NCBI RefSeq assembly: GCF_018502625.1
Contig: NZ_CP075566.1
Location: 2,795,001 to 2,859,000 of the forward strand
DNA length: 64,000 nt
Direction of reading: 5' to 3'
From: Pseudomonas hormoni
GTDB taxonomy: Bacteria; Pseudomonadota; Gammaproteobacteria; Pseudomonadales; Pseudomonadaceae
A model generated the notes under the pieces. The model was not told where the DNA came from. It made no database searches and worked only from the letters and a program-made list of their open reading frames with translations. Numbering within the stretch: position 1 is the stretch's first letter; each line of letters begins with the position of its first letter. A program made the translations under genes and the position numbers. This document shows, piece by piece, positions 16,440 through 24,744 of this stretch.

Positions 16440-18389
16440 ATGCGGTTGTACCTCTGTGAAAAACCTTCCCAGGCCAAAGACATTGCGGCCGTGCTCGGCG
16501 CCCGGCGTCGCGGCGACGGCTGCTGGCTGGGAACGGACGTCACGGTGACCTGGTGCATCGGCCATCTGCTGGAAACCGCGCCGCCGGATGCCTATGACGC
16601 GCGCTACAAGCGATGGGTGCTGGCAGATCTGCCGATCATTCCAGACAAATGGAAAATGACCGTCAAACCGCGCACCGCCAGTCAATACAAGGCCGTCAAA
16701 CGCTTGCTCGGCGAGGCCGATGACCTGGTGATCGCCACTGATGCCGACCGTGAGGGCGAAATGATCGCCCGGGAGCTGGTGGAGCATTGCCGTTATCGCG
16801 GGCCGATCCAGCGGTTGTGGCTCTCGGCGCTGGACGATGCGTCGATCCGCAAGGCGTTGGCTGCGCTGAAGCCGGGAGCGGAGACGTTCAGCCTCTATCA
16901 TTCGGCATTGGGACGTTCACGGGCCGACTGGCTGATCGGGATGAACATGAGCCGGTTGTTCACGTTGCTGGGGCGTCAGTCCGGTTATCAGGGCGTATTG
17001 CCGGTCGGCCGGGTGCAAACACCGACCCTGCGGCTGGTAGTGGATCGCGACCGCAGCATTGCCGATTTCGTCCCGGTGGCCTACTGGGCCATCGACGTGC
17101 AACTGCTGCACGATGGCACCGCGTTCACCGCACAGTGGCGCGCGGTTTCCGACGCTTGCGACGATCAGGATCGCTGCCTCAACCAGACGCTGGCGCAACA
17201 AGCGGCGGCGGCGATTTGCAGCGCGGCGAGTGCCCGGGTGATCAAGCTGCGCACCGAGCGGATGCGTGAAGTGGCACCGCTGCCCTTCGATCTGGGCACT
17301 TTGCAGGAAGTCTGCTCGAAGAAGCTTGGCCTCGGCGCTCAGGAAACGCTCGACATCGCCCAGGCGCTTTACGAAACCCACAAGGTCATTACCTATCCGC
17401 GCAGTGATTGTGGCTACCTGCCGGTCAGTCAACACAGTGAAGCGCCAGGTATTCTGGCGGCGTTGAAGCAGGCTGATCCCGCCCTCAACGCCTTGCAGGA
17501 TTACCTGGAACCCCAGCGGCGCTCACGGGCATGGAACGATGCGAAAGTCAGCGCTCACCACGGCATCATCCCCACTGCCGCCGCGAAGAATCTTGATCGG
17601 CTGGCGGGCAAGCAGCGAGCGGTCTACACCCTGATCCGTGCGCGTTATCTGGCGCAGTTTCTGCCCAATCATGAATACGACCGGACCCAGGCCGACTTCG
17701 ACTGTGCCGGTGAAGCCTTGCGTGCCGTCGGCAAGCAGATCATCGAGGCTGGCTGGAAGCGCGCCTTGCCCGAGGCCCTCGCACCAGTCAAGGGCCGCGA
17801 AGCGCCGGCGCCACAAACATTGCCGACATTGGCTGAAGGGCGTGAGTGCGCAGTAGCCGACGTGAAGCTAAAGGACCTCTGGACCCAACCGCCCAAACCG
17901 TTCACCGAAGGTGACCTGATCAAGGCGATGAAGAACGTCGCCAAACTGGTGGAAGACCCGCTGCTCAAGCAGAAACTCAAGGACACCACCGGGATTGGCA
18001 CCGAAGCCACCCGCGCCTCGATCATCCAGGGCCTGCTCGACCGTGGTTACCTGATCAAGAACGGCAAGGCGCTGGCCGCGACGCCAGCCGCTTTCAGCCT
18101 GATCGATGCGGTGCCGCGCGCCATTGCCGATCCGGGCACCACGGCGATCTGGGAACAGGCGCTGGACATGGTGCAAAGCGGCGAAATGAGCCTGGAAGAG
18201 TTCGTCACCAAACAAGCCGCGTGGATGAGCAAGCAGGTTGCCCGCTGCGCCGGCCTCAGCCTGACCATCAACGGCCCGGCAAGCCCTGCCGGACGCGGCG
18301 CCGCACCGTGGAAAAACAAACGCAAACCGGCCAAGCGCAAACCCGGGAGCGCTAGCAAACGCGCAGCGAAACCGGCAAGCAAGGCGTGA
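16440..18389 (+). CDS. topB: DNA topoisomerase III
   Basis: Starting at ATG 16440 (MRLYLCEKPSQAKDIAAVLG) gives 649 residues in line with TopB homologues; an in-frame ATG at 16431 adds three. The toprim motifs are EKPSQA near the N-terminus and DADREGEMIARE. The active-site Tyr is in VITYPRSDCGYLP. Late motif GIGTEATRASIIQGLLDRGY is also present. It decatenates DNA by a type IA mechanism. The C-terminus is a basic, Lys/Ala/Pro-rich tail without zinc fingers, as in many TopB proteins. It appears monocistronic. Confidence 0.95.
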   Translation: MRLYLCEKPSQAKDIAAVLGARRRGDGCWLGTDVTVTWCIGHLLETAPPDAYDARYKRWVLADLPIIPDKWKMTVKPRTASQYKAVKRLLGEADDLVIATDADREGEMIARELVEHCRYRGPIQRLWLSALDDASIRKALAALKPGAETFSLYHSALGRSRADWLIGMNMSRLFTLLGRQSGYQGVLPVGRVQTPTLRLVVDRDRSIADFVPVAYWAIDVQLLHDGTAFTAQWRAVSDACDDQDRCLNQTLAQQAAAAICSAASARVIKLRTERMREVAPLPFDLGTLQEVCSKKLGLGAQETLDIAQALYETHKVITYPRSDCGYLPVSQHSEAPGILAALKQADPALNALQDYLEPQRRSRAWNDAKVSAHHGIIPTAAAKNLDRLAGKQRAVYTLIRARYLAQFLPNHEYDRTQADFDCAGEALRAVGKQIIEAGWKRALPEALAPVKGREAPAPQTLPTLAEGRECAVADVKLKDLWTQPPKPFTEGDLIKAMKNVAKLVEDPLLKQKLKDTTGIGTEATRASIIQGLLDRGYLIKNGKALAATPAAFSLIDAVPRAIADPGTTAIWEQALDMVQSGEMSLEEFVTKQAAWMSKQVARCAGLSLTINGPASPAGRGAAPWKNKRKPAKRKPGSASKRAAKPASKA

Positions 18390-18441
18390 TCGAGCGATGG
18401 TCTACTGTTCATCAGATCCGCTGAGACAGGAGCGAGCCCGC

Positions 18442-18945
18442 ATGCCCTCGATTGAACTGCACGCCGCACAGCGCGATGAACTGGAAACCATTGAAAACCT
18501 GATGCAGTTCTACCTGCACGACTTCAGTGAATGGCTACCGCTGAAAATCGGTGCGAATGGTTTCTTCAATATCCAGGACCAACAGGATTACTGGCGCAAC
18601 CCTGCCACCCGCCCGTATCTGATCAAGGTCGACGGGGAACTGGCCGGTTTCGTGACCGTGGACGATCACACCCATCTTCCCGGTGCCGAGCACAACATTG
18701 GCTACCTGTTTGTCAGCCGCCGCTTTCGTGGCCAAGGTGTCGCGACGTTTGTCATTTCCACCCTCTTGAGCCAGCTCCCCGGTCAATGGCAGATTTTCCA
18801 CATCGACGCCAATCAGTCCGCGCGTTTGTTCTGGGCGGGCGTGATAGACGATCTCACCAATGGCGCGTACACACGGCATCAACAGGCGGTGGACGATTTT
18901 CCCTGCACCTTTTACCGCTTCCAAAGCTTGCCGCCATCGTCCTGA
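18442..18945 (+). CDS. GNAT-family N-acetyltransferase
   Basis: The 167-residue protein starts at ATG 18442 with AGGAG upstream; a longer frame from 18397 lacks support. The GNAT core is visible: LIKVDGELAGFVTVDD, then NIGYLFVSRRFRGQGVATFVIS, which carries the acetyl-CoA pyrophosphate loop R-R-x-R-G-Q-G-V-A, and FHIDANQSARLFWAGVIDDL. The substrate is unknown. It follows topB by 52 bp but has its own ribosome site. Confidence 0.88.
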   Translation: MPSIELHAAQRDELETIENLMQFYLHDFSEWLPLKIGANGFFNIQDQQDYWRNPATRPYLIKVDGELAGFVTVDDHTHLPGAEHNIGYLFVSRRFRGQGVATFVISTLLSQLPGQWQIFHIDANQSARLFWAGVIDDLTNGAYTRHQQAVDDFPCTFYRFQSLPPSS

Positions 18946-19465
18946 GTGGCCCTTTCCGGTTCCTCTTCTTCATTCCAAACAGCTTTGTCCGACAATATGT
19001 AGTGCTTGAAAATAATCACTACAAAACCGTTGACGCCTCCGATTTGCCCTTGCATGATGCAGACATCTCCCCGATCGGGAGTACGGCAACATGTTTGAGC
19101 AAGCTCGTCTGACCGCCGAGCTGTTTTTCCCGGATACACGCTGCCCACAAGGCAGATTGAAGAAGCTGACCTGGCCCGAACGTCCAGTACAAGGACGAGA
19201 AGCGCTGGCGATCAATCCTCAAGAAGCTTGTGGCCGACCCTGAAAACGTCGGTAGTGGCCTGAAGGTTTTCGCTGCTTCTCTTCGTTGTGACGCTATTGC
19301 GTAGCAGTTATTCAACACGACTACATGCAACAGACGCGGAACCCCGTCATTTCGGCGGCCGACCGCTGACGTCCTGGTTTCGGTGCCAGGGATCAACTAA
19401 CCGATGGGCTACCTGTATTAGCGAATCAACTTTGAAAGATCACCAAATGGTCAAGGGGCTTTATT
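18946..19465. other. 520-bp gap with possible decayed coding remnants
   Basis: No intact gene is seen. Two short plus-strand coding-like stretches occur in different frames. The first runs from ATG 19090 (MFEQARLTAELFFPD and onward) to a stop at about 19242. The second reads QYKDEKRWRSILKKL, then VADPENVGSGLKVFAAS and a TAG at about 19302. They overlap out of frame, as expected for a frameshifted, truncated gene. I do not recognise the family. The ribosome site AAGGGG of the next gene is at the right end. Confidence 0.35.
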
Positions 19466-19795
19466 ATGAATCTGAACAATCAACCCACCATCGATGAACT
19501 GGCTCGTATGTTCGCTGTGCAAAAAGACAGCCATGACAGCCATATCCTGTGGATCAGCAAGTCGGGCCAGGTGCATATCGACTGCCTGTCGCCGCATGCC
19601 CATGAAGCCGAGTTCGACCAGAACAACCAGAACCTGCTGGCCCGACTGAAGATGTACCGTCGCGGCCAGGGCTATGTCGGCAAAAAAGCCGCAGCCGACA
19701 AGGACTTCATCGGTAATGTTCTGCAAACGCTGAAACAGGCCTGGGCCTCGATGCAGAACCAGAATGAAGTTCGGGTGATTGACCGGTTCTACTGA
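19466..19795 (+). CDS. Small cytosolic protein, function unknown
   Basis: This 109-residue protein (MNLNNQPTIDELARMFAVQK...) has no signal peptide or TM segment. AAGGGG lies eight bases upstream of the ATG. The sequence has a mixed alpha/beta pattern with HILWISKSGQVHIDCLS and a helical C-terminal half (DKDFIGNVLQTLKQAWASM). A strong terminator follows. It looks like a conserved pseudomonad hypothetical; I cannot assign a function. Confidence 0.7.
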   Translation: MNLNNQPTIDELARMFAVQKDSHDSHILWISKSGQVHIDCLSPHAHEAEFDQNNQNLLARLKMYRRGQGYVGKKAAADKDFIGNVLQTLKQAWASMQNQNEVRVIDRFY

Positions 19796-19809
19796 TAATC
19801 CAACACTTT

Positions 19810-19847
19810 AAAAAGGCCCCGCTCGAATGATCGAGCGGGGCCTTTTT
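19810..19847 (+). terminator. Intrinsic terminator
   Basis: AAAAAGGCCCCGCTCGA, loop ATGA, TCGAGCGGGGCCTTTTT: a perfect 17-bp stem ending in a T run, just after the small unknown gene. Confidence 0.95.
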
Positions 19848-19915
19848 GTTTATCTCCACTGAGCGAAACAAAGCTATCGTTAAGCGTATCCGCTGTTGGT
19901 CTCTGGAGACTTGCG

Positions 19916-20218
19916 ATGAAAATCAACCTGAAATTCCTGCTGTTGCTGCTGATGACGAGTGCTGCTCAGGCAAACAGCGTCACGGGTGTCCCGTCATTCG
20001 CGGTGGAGTGCCCCGGCAAGTTCCTCGTCCAGGCGGATCAGGACGGGCCGGTGATGATCAACAATAAGGAAGCCGATACCAAAGCCATCAACGATCGCCA
20101 CTTCGAAGCCAAGGGCTCCGGTATCACGCTGTCCATCGTCCTGGCCGATGACGACTCGGTGGCCGTGACCTCCACCGGCAAGGCTCCCAATGGTGTGTGC
20201 CAGTCAGTCGATGATTGA
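19916..20218 (+). CDS. Small secreted protein, function unknown
   Basis: The 100-residue precursor has a clear signal peptide (MKINLKFLLLLLMTSAAQA, cleavage before NSVTG), leaving ~80 residues with two cysteines (VECPGKF and NGVCQSV) that could form one disulfide. It is preceded by GGAGA. Its 3' end overlaps the convergent cynR gene by 15 bp. No family recognised; periplasmic location is likely. Confidence 0.7.
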   Translation: MKINLKFLLLLLMTSAAQANSVTGVPSFAVECPGKFLVQADQDGPVMINNKEADTKAINDRHFEAKGSGITLSIVLADDDSVAVTSTGKAPNGVCQSVDD

Positions 20219-21103
20219 CGTCGGCGACTCGGCTGTTCCCAATACCAGATCCATAAAGGCTACCGACGCCGCACTGTGATAATTGTTTTTACGTCGCAAC
20301 AGCGCAGCCCCACGCTTGGGAGCCTCACCCTGCAAAGGAATCCTGTGCAACACGCGCTCCTGAGTAGCGATGGCCTCCGGAAGGATGGTGGCGATGGCCG
20401 CGTGCCGGATGACTTCCAGCAACGTGCTCACCGAGCTCACCTCGATCACCACTTTTGGCGTGATCCGCTCCCGGGCGAAGTACTCATCGATACGGGTGCG
20501 GGTGACAAAGTCCTGCGCCAGTAACGCAAACTCCAACTGCGCCACCGCTTCGGCGGTTAGCGCGACACGGCTTTCGTACAACGGATGATTGCGCCCCACC
20601 ATCACCCCCAGCGTCTCGGTAAAGGCCGGGATCGTCTCGATGTCGGCGTTCCTGACCTCATCAAACGCAATGGCGATATCCAGTGAGTCATCCAGCAGCC
20701 CGGCCTCGATGTCGCTCATCGACAGCTCGAAAATCTGCAGGTGGATGTTCGGATACCGCGCCACGTGGTCGCGCACCAACGGCCCGACCAGATACGCCAT
20801 GAAGGTCGGTGTCATCGCCAGCCGCAACGCCCCGCGGGACAAATCCTTCACGTCATGAAGTGCCCGTTTGCCCGCCTCCAGTTCCACCAGCACCCGCCTT
20901 GCGCATTCGATGTAGGCCTCGCCCGCGTCAGTCGGTTTGACCGTGCGCGAGGTGCGGTCGAACAGGCTCACTCCCAGGGTTTCTTCCAGTTGGCGGATCT
21001 GCTGCGACAAGGTCGGCTGCGACACGTGCAGCGCCTCGGCAGCACGGGTGAAAACGCCGTGGTCGGCGACCGCCAGCAAATAACGCAAATGTCGGAGCAA
21101 CAT
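20204..21103 (-). CDS. cynR: LysR-family activator of cyanate genes
   Basis: The 299-residue LysR protein has N-terminal HTH LRYLLAVADHGVFTRAAEALHVSQPTLSQQIRQLE and an effector domain with the GRNHPLYESRVALT segment common to CynR/CbbR-like regulators. It is divergent from cynS-cynT, separated by 121 bp, the usual arrangement for the regulator of these genes. Cyanate or bicarbonate sensing is expected from the E. coli homologue. The gene symbol rests on context plus similarity. Confidence 0.82.
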   Translation of the reverse strand: MLLRHLRYLLAVADHGVFTRAAEALHVSQPTLSQQIRQLEETLGVSLFDRTSRTVKPTDAGEAYIECARRVLVELEAGKRALHDVKDLSRGALRLAMTPTFMAYLVGPLVRDHVARYPNIHLQIFELSMSDIEAGLLDDSLDIAIAFDEVRNADIETIPAFTETLGVMVGRNHPLYESRVALTAEAVAQLEFALLAQDFVTRTRIDEYFARERITPKVVIEVSSVSTLLEVIRHAAIATILPEAIATQERVLHRIPLQGEAPKRGAALLRRKNNYHSAASVAFMDLVLGTAESPTSIID

Positions 21104-21224
21104 CAGGGTTCAACCTATAGGCAGGACTTATGCATAGCATTGTATATCGGTCTTGGACGCTATGAATCAATCGGCAGAAGATAGCTTCACACCCAAGCAA
21201 CACCACGCCGACAGGAGAAACCCC
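21104..21224. promoter_or_regulatory. cynR-cynS divergent promoter region
   Basis: The 121-bp interval contains the partly symmetrical ATGCATAGCATTGTATA (21131-21147) with a T-N11-A arrangement expected of a LysR operator, positioned close to cynR. The AGGAG ribosome site of cynS is at about 21213. Operator assignment is inference. Confidence 0.45.
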
Positions 21225-21692
21225 ATGCAACAGTCCCACGCTTACAACGACCCGAGTCTGGCCCTGACCACGTCGATCCTCGACGCCAAGGCGCGCAAAA
21301 ACCTGTCCTGGCAGGACCTGACCGACGGCACCGGCCTCGGCCTGGCCTACGTCACCGCCGCCCTGCTCGGTCAGCATCCACTGCCGGAAGCCGCCGCCAA
21401 AGTGATTGGCGAAAAACTCGACCTGGACGCCGACGCCGTGGCCCGCCTGCAGATCATCCCGCTGCGCGGCAGCCTTTCGGGTGTCCCGACCGACCCGACC
21501 ATCTATCGCTTCTACGAGATGATCCAGATTTACGGCACCACCTTGAAAGCCCTGGTTCATGAGCAATTCGGCGACGGCATCATCAGCGCGATCAACTTCA
21601 AGCTCGACATGAAGAAAGTCGAAGACCCGGAAGGCGGCTCCCGCGCAGTAATCACCCTGGACGGCAAATTCCTGCCACTGCGTCCTTTCTAA
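21225..21692 (+). CDS. cynS: Cyanase (cyanate hydratase)
   Basis: The chosen ATG (21225, after ACAGGAGA) gives 155 residues, the family length; an upstream in-frame start at 21153 is not credible. The catalytic triad of residues is present as R95, E98 and S121 ([16 protein letters not shown]). It converts cyanate and bicarbonate to ammonia and CO2 as a cytosolic decamer. It is followed after 60 bp by the carbonic anhydrase gene, which replenishes bicarbonate. No cynX or ABC cyanate transporter gene is adjacent. Confidence 0.97.
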   Translation: MQQSHAYNDPSLALTTSILDAKARKNLSWQDLTDGTGLGLAYVTAALLGQHPLPEAAAKVIGEKLDLDADAVARLQIIPLRGSLSGVPTDPTIYRFYEMIQIYGTTLKALVHEQFGDGIISAINFKLDMKKVEDPEGGSRAVITLDGKFLPLRPF

Positions 21693-21752
21693 GTGGATAC
21701 CGGCCCGCACAGAGGTGCGGGCCAAACCCGACTCACCCATGAGGACATCGCA

Positions 21753-22412
21753 ATGAAAACGCTGATCGAAGGTTTTTTGAAGTTCCAGAAGGAAGCCTTT
21801 CCGCAACGCACTGACCTGTTCAAACACCTGGCCACCACGCAACACCCCGGCACGCTGTTCATCACCTGTTCCGACAGCCGTGTCGTGCCGGAACTGCTGA
21901 CCCAGCAAGAACCCGGCGAACTGTTCGTGATCCGTAACGCCGGCAACATCGTGCCCTCCTACAGCCCGCATCCGGGCGGTGTATCGGCCACGGTCGAATA
22001 CGCGGTGGCCGTGCTGGGCGTCACCGACATCGTGATCTGCGGCCATTCGGACTGCGGCGCCATGACCGCCGTCGCCTCGTGCAAATGCATGGACCACCTG
22101 CCCGCCGTCAGCGGCTGGTTGCAACACGCCGAGTCGGCGAAAGTGATCAATGAATCGCGCCCTCATGCCAACGATGCGGCGAAAGTGAGTTCGATGGTGC
22201 GGGAAAACGTCATCGCCCAACTGGCCAACATCCAGACTCATCCGAGTGTGCGGCTGGCTCAGGAAAAAGGCCTGCTGAACCTGCATGGCTGGGTCTACGA
22301 CATTGAAACCGGTTCGGTCGATGCGCTGGACGCCAACAGCCGCACGTTCGTGTCGCTAGTAGAACACCCGAGCACCTGCGCCGTGCACAGCAACGCGATG
22401 GAAGCGGCTTGA
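21753..22412 (+). CDS. cynT: Beta-class carbonic anhydrase
   Basis: The 219-residue protein has the same length as E. coli CynT. Zinc ligands C39 (FITCSDSRV), H98 and C101 (CGHSDCGAM) and the D41/R43 dyad are intact. It hydrates CO2 to bicarbonate, the co-substrate of cyanase, and prevents bicarbonate depletion during cyanate breakdown. It lies in the cynS operon; a hairpin follows at 22432-22458. Confidence 0.95.
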   Translation: MKTLIEGFLKFQKEAFPQRTDLFKHLATTQHPGTLFITCSDSRVVPELLTQQEPGELFVIRNAGNIVPSYSPHPGGVSATVEYAVAVLGVTDIVICGHSDCGAMTAVASCKCMDHLPAVSGWLQHAESAKVINESRPHANDAAKVSSMVRENVIAQLANIQTHPSVRLAQEKGLLNLHGWVYDIETGSVDALDANSRTFVSLVEHPSTCAVHSNAMEAA

Positions 22413-22431
22413 TCCATGTCGGCACCCGATG

Positions 22432-22458
22432 CAGCGCCCCCGGTTCACGGGAGCGCTG
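22432..22458. terminator. Hairpin between convergent cynT and BON gene
   Basis: CAGCGCCCCCG, loop GTTCA, CGGGAGCGCTG: an 11-bp stem with one mismatch. The downstream side is only moderately T-rich (ATTTATTTG), so termination strength is uncertain. Confidence 0.65.
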
Positions 22459-22467
22459 AATCCAGAT

Positions 22468-22818
22468 TTATTTGTCGTCCGGCTTACCTGACGATGATGG
22501 CCGGATCTCCGAGTTTTCCTCGGCGTCTGGCGGTGTTGGAACGCTTCCGGGCGTGAACACGTGAGTCACCAATTCCCTGGCATCGATTTCATTGACACCA
22601 TGAACCGTGCGGGCCAGCGCAACGACCTGCTCACACTGTTTATGGGTATTGACGCGACCACTCAACACTACCGTTCCTGCAAGTGTTTTGACATGGACTT
22701 GCAAACTGAGGGCAGGATCGGCCAGCGTCAGGGCTGACTTCACCCGAGCGGTCAGCCACGCGTCGTGCGCGATTATTCCCAGTTGATGAGAGTAATGATC
22801 TAAGGAATGATTTTTCAT
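22468..22818 (-). CDS. BON-domain protein
   Basis: This 116-residue protein has one BON domain at about residues 15-90 (DAWLTARVKSALTLAD, VKTLAGTVVLSGRVNT, VVALARTVHGVNEI). It has no signal peptide or lipobox, unlike OsmY-type proteins, and the tail is polar and Pro/Ser-rich. BON domains bind phospholipid or other envelope partners. Its role is unknown and it appears monocistronic. Confidence 0.82.
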   Translation of the reverse strand: MKNHSLDHYSHQLGIIAHDAWLTARVKSALTLADPALSLQVHVKTLAGTVVLSGRVNTHKQCEQVVALARTVHGVNEIDARELVTHVFTPGSVPTPPDAEENSEIRPSSSGKPDDK

Positions 22819-22892
22819 GGCGGAGCCCTCTGTCGAAACGCAGACGCAGACACCCTAAATTATAGTGCGACCTGCGTCGGTGGTCGGGGTAC

Positions 22893-24395
22893 TCAGCGTT
22901 TGACTGACAGATCCACCTGCGTCATGCGACTGCGAATCGTAAACACACCATCACCCGAGAGAATCGCGCTGCGGGCAAACAGGCGGCCGCTCTCCCAGTT
23001 CGAAAGCCCCAGTTCCGGTTTGTTCAGCGCGTATTGACCGTCGACCCAGCGGGTGATGCCGTTACCGACAAAAGGCGCGTTGACCGCGTTGTAGAAACGC
23101 TCATGGGCTTCGGCATTCTCACTGATCAACGACACGGTGAATTGAGGGCTGTAGCGGTTGAACAAGGCGATGGCGCTGCCCAGATCGTCAACGATTTTCA
23201 GGCTGACCTCCGGGGTTTCTTCCCATTCCCACTCGCGGCCCAATTGATCCTCGGGCAGCGGTTCGGCCAATGCTTCCGTTTGATAACCTTCGGCGCGGCA
23301 GACGTCGACCTTCGCTTTCCTCCAGTCGTAAGGCAGGAACGACTCGCTGCCCTCGACGATGTGCAACTTGCAACCCTCGTCCCGTGCGGAACCAGCCTGT
23401 TTCAAGGCGTGCAGAAACAGCGGCACCAGTTCGGCGGCGCGATCGCGGTGAATCAGGCAAACGTTCAGGGTGTTGCAGACTTTGCGGTCGAGAGAATTGC
23501 GCACGACAGCGGCAAAACGCTTGGCGTCGGCGTCCTTGTCGGCGATCAGCCAGGCGCCACCGGTGCCATGCAGGCTGACAGCGGTGCCGGCCTGCTGCGC
23601 GATGCTGCCCAATTGGCTGACGGCACGCCCCGATCCACGGGCCACCGCCAGCGACAGGCGCCGGTCCGCGAACATCGCCCAACCGGCGGCGTGATTGACG
23701 CTTTCCACCAGCGACACCGCGCCCACCGGCAACCCGGCGTCGCTCAATGCCGGGTTCAACGCGTGGTTAACGATGGCTTGCGCCGTGCCCAAGGCGTCGC
23801 TGCCAATGCGCAGCACGGCGGTGTTGCCGGTACGCAGCACACCAGCGGCATCGGCGAAGACATTAGGCCGGCCTTCGAAGACGAAGGCGACGATGCCCAG
23901 GGGCGAAACCACCTGCTCGACTTTCCAGCCGTCATGCTCGACGCAGCTGATCACTTTGCCGCGCGTGGCGGACGCATCGCGCCACGCCCTGAGGCCCGCG
24001 ATCATGTCGCGGCGCATGCGCTCATCGGCCAGCAAGCGCGTGGTCGAGCGGCCACGTGACTTGGCCCACTCGATGTCGGCGAGGTTGGCAGCCTCGATCA
24101 AGTTCCAGCAGTCCTGATCTTCAAGGCGCTGGGCAAAGAAGTCGAAGAACTCACTGATTGCCTGATCCGAAACGGCGGACATCGCGGTAAAGGCCTCTTC
24201 GGCCCGCTCGATCGCTACCGCCGCCGCTTTCTGGTCCGCGACGGGAATCAGCAACAACTCGCCGCTGACCTGCTCCACCAGCAGGTGGTCCCCGGGCTGA
24301 AAGCGCAAGGCCAGTTCGGGGCTGACCACGGTGACGCGGTTACCAGCGAAAGGAATTGGGGTGCCAGCGACTAGACGTTCGAGCGCAAGAGACAT
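22893..24395 (-). CDS. ProA-like aldehyde dehydrogenase family protein
   Basis: The 500-residue ALDH-superfamily protein is most like glutamate-5-semialdehyde dehydrogenase: PLGIVAFVFEGRPNV, LRTGNTAVLRIGSDALGTA, a catalytic Cys in DRKVCNTLNVCLIHRD, and the C-terminal ITRWVDGQYALNKPELGLSNWESGRL. It is ~80 residues longer than ProA. The first ~90 residues (MSLALERLVAGTPIPFAGNR...) form an extra N-terminal region. There is no proB nearby. It is probably a paralogue acting on another acyl-phosphate or aldehyde; the true proline enzyme would be elsewhere. Confidence 0.8.
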   Translation of the reverse strand: MSLALERLVAGTPIPFAGNRVTVVSPELALRFQPGDHLLVEQVSGELLLIPVADQKAAAVAIERAEEAFTAMSAVSDQAISEFFDFFAQRLEDQDCWNLIEAANLADIEWAKSRGRSTTRLLADERMRRDMIAGLRAWRDASATRGKVISCVEHDGWKVEQVVSPLGIVAFVFEGRPNVFADAAGVLRTGNTAVLRIGSDALGTAQAIVNHALNPALSDAGLPVGAVSLVESVNHAAGWAMFADRRLSLAVARGSGRAVSQLGSIAQQAGTAVSLHGTGGAWLIADKDADAKRFAAVVRNSLDRKVCNTLNVCLIHRDRAAELVPLFLHALKQAGSARDEGCKLHIVEGSESFLPYDWRKAKVDVCRAEGYQTEALAEPLPEDQLGREWEWEETPEVSLKIVDDLGSAIALFNRYSPQFTVSLISENAEAHERFYNAVNAPFVGNGITRWVDGQYALNKPELGLSNWESGRLFARSAILSGDGVFTIRSRMTQVDLSVKR

Positions 24396-24497
24396 GAAGC
24401 GGTTTCACCATGCAAGGGGCGGTCAGAAAATGTATAGGAAAATCCTCGGATCGTCATTAACCGGCAGGCATTCGGCTACGCCATCAACAACTATGAC

Positions 24498-24743
24498 TTG
24501 CGGCTCAGCGCCGCGTATCAGAAGTTCTCCTATGGCGGGACGCCGGACCTGAGGATCCGGATGGCGCAGGCCTATTTGAGCTACCTAGGCTGGCATCCCG
24601 GCCCTGTCGACGGCATCGTCGGCAAACGGACCCGGAATGCGATGAATCTGTTTCAGGCGCACGAGCATCTGCAGATCACCACGGTGCTTGATGATCAAAC
24701 ACTTGCGCACCTGTGCAACCAGGTCGAGGCACTGCCGCTCTGA
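24498..24743 (+). CDS. Peptidoglycan-binding (PG_binding_1) small protein, 5' end unclear
   Basis: Residues RIRMAQAYLSYLGWHPGPVD and then GIVGKRTRNAMNLFQAHEHL match the PG_binding_1 fold. The only conventional start is TTG 24498 (81 residues). However, the frame stays open to 24438 and the extra residues (NRQAFGYAINNYDL) look coding, with no ATG or GTG and no ribosome site. It may be the 3' remnant of a larger cell-wall protein or use a rare start. It ends one base from the stop of the convergent chemoreceptor gene. Confidence 0.5.
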   Translation: MRLSAAYQKFSYGGTPDLRIRMAQAYLSYLGWHPGPVDGIVGKRTRNAMNLFQAHEHLQITTVLDDQTLAHLCNQVEALPL

Positions 24744-24744
24744 C

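Noticed and set aside
20928..22286. 452-codon minus-strand ORF
   Set aside because: It covers cynS and cynT, whose plus-strand products have complete catalytic residues; the antisense product is low-complexity and unrecognisable.
23034..24059. 341-codon plus-strand ORF
   Set aside because: It is the shadow of the ProA-like dehydrogenase, which has intact ALDH motifs on the other strand.
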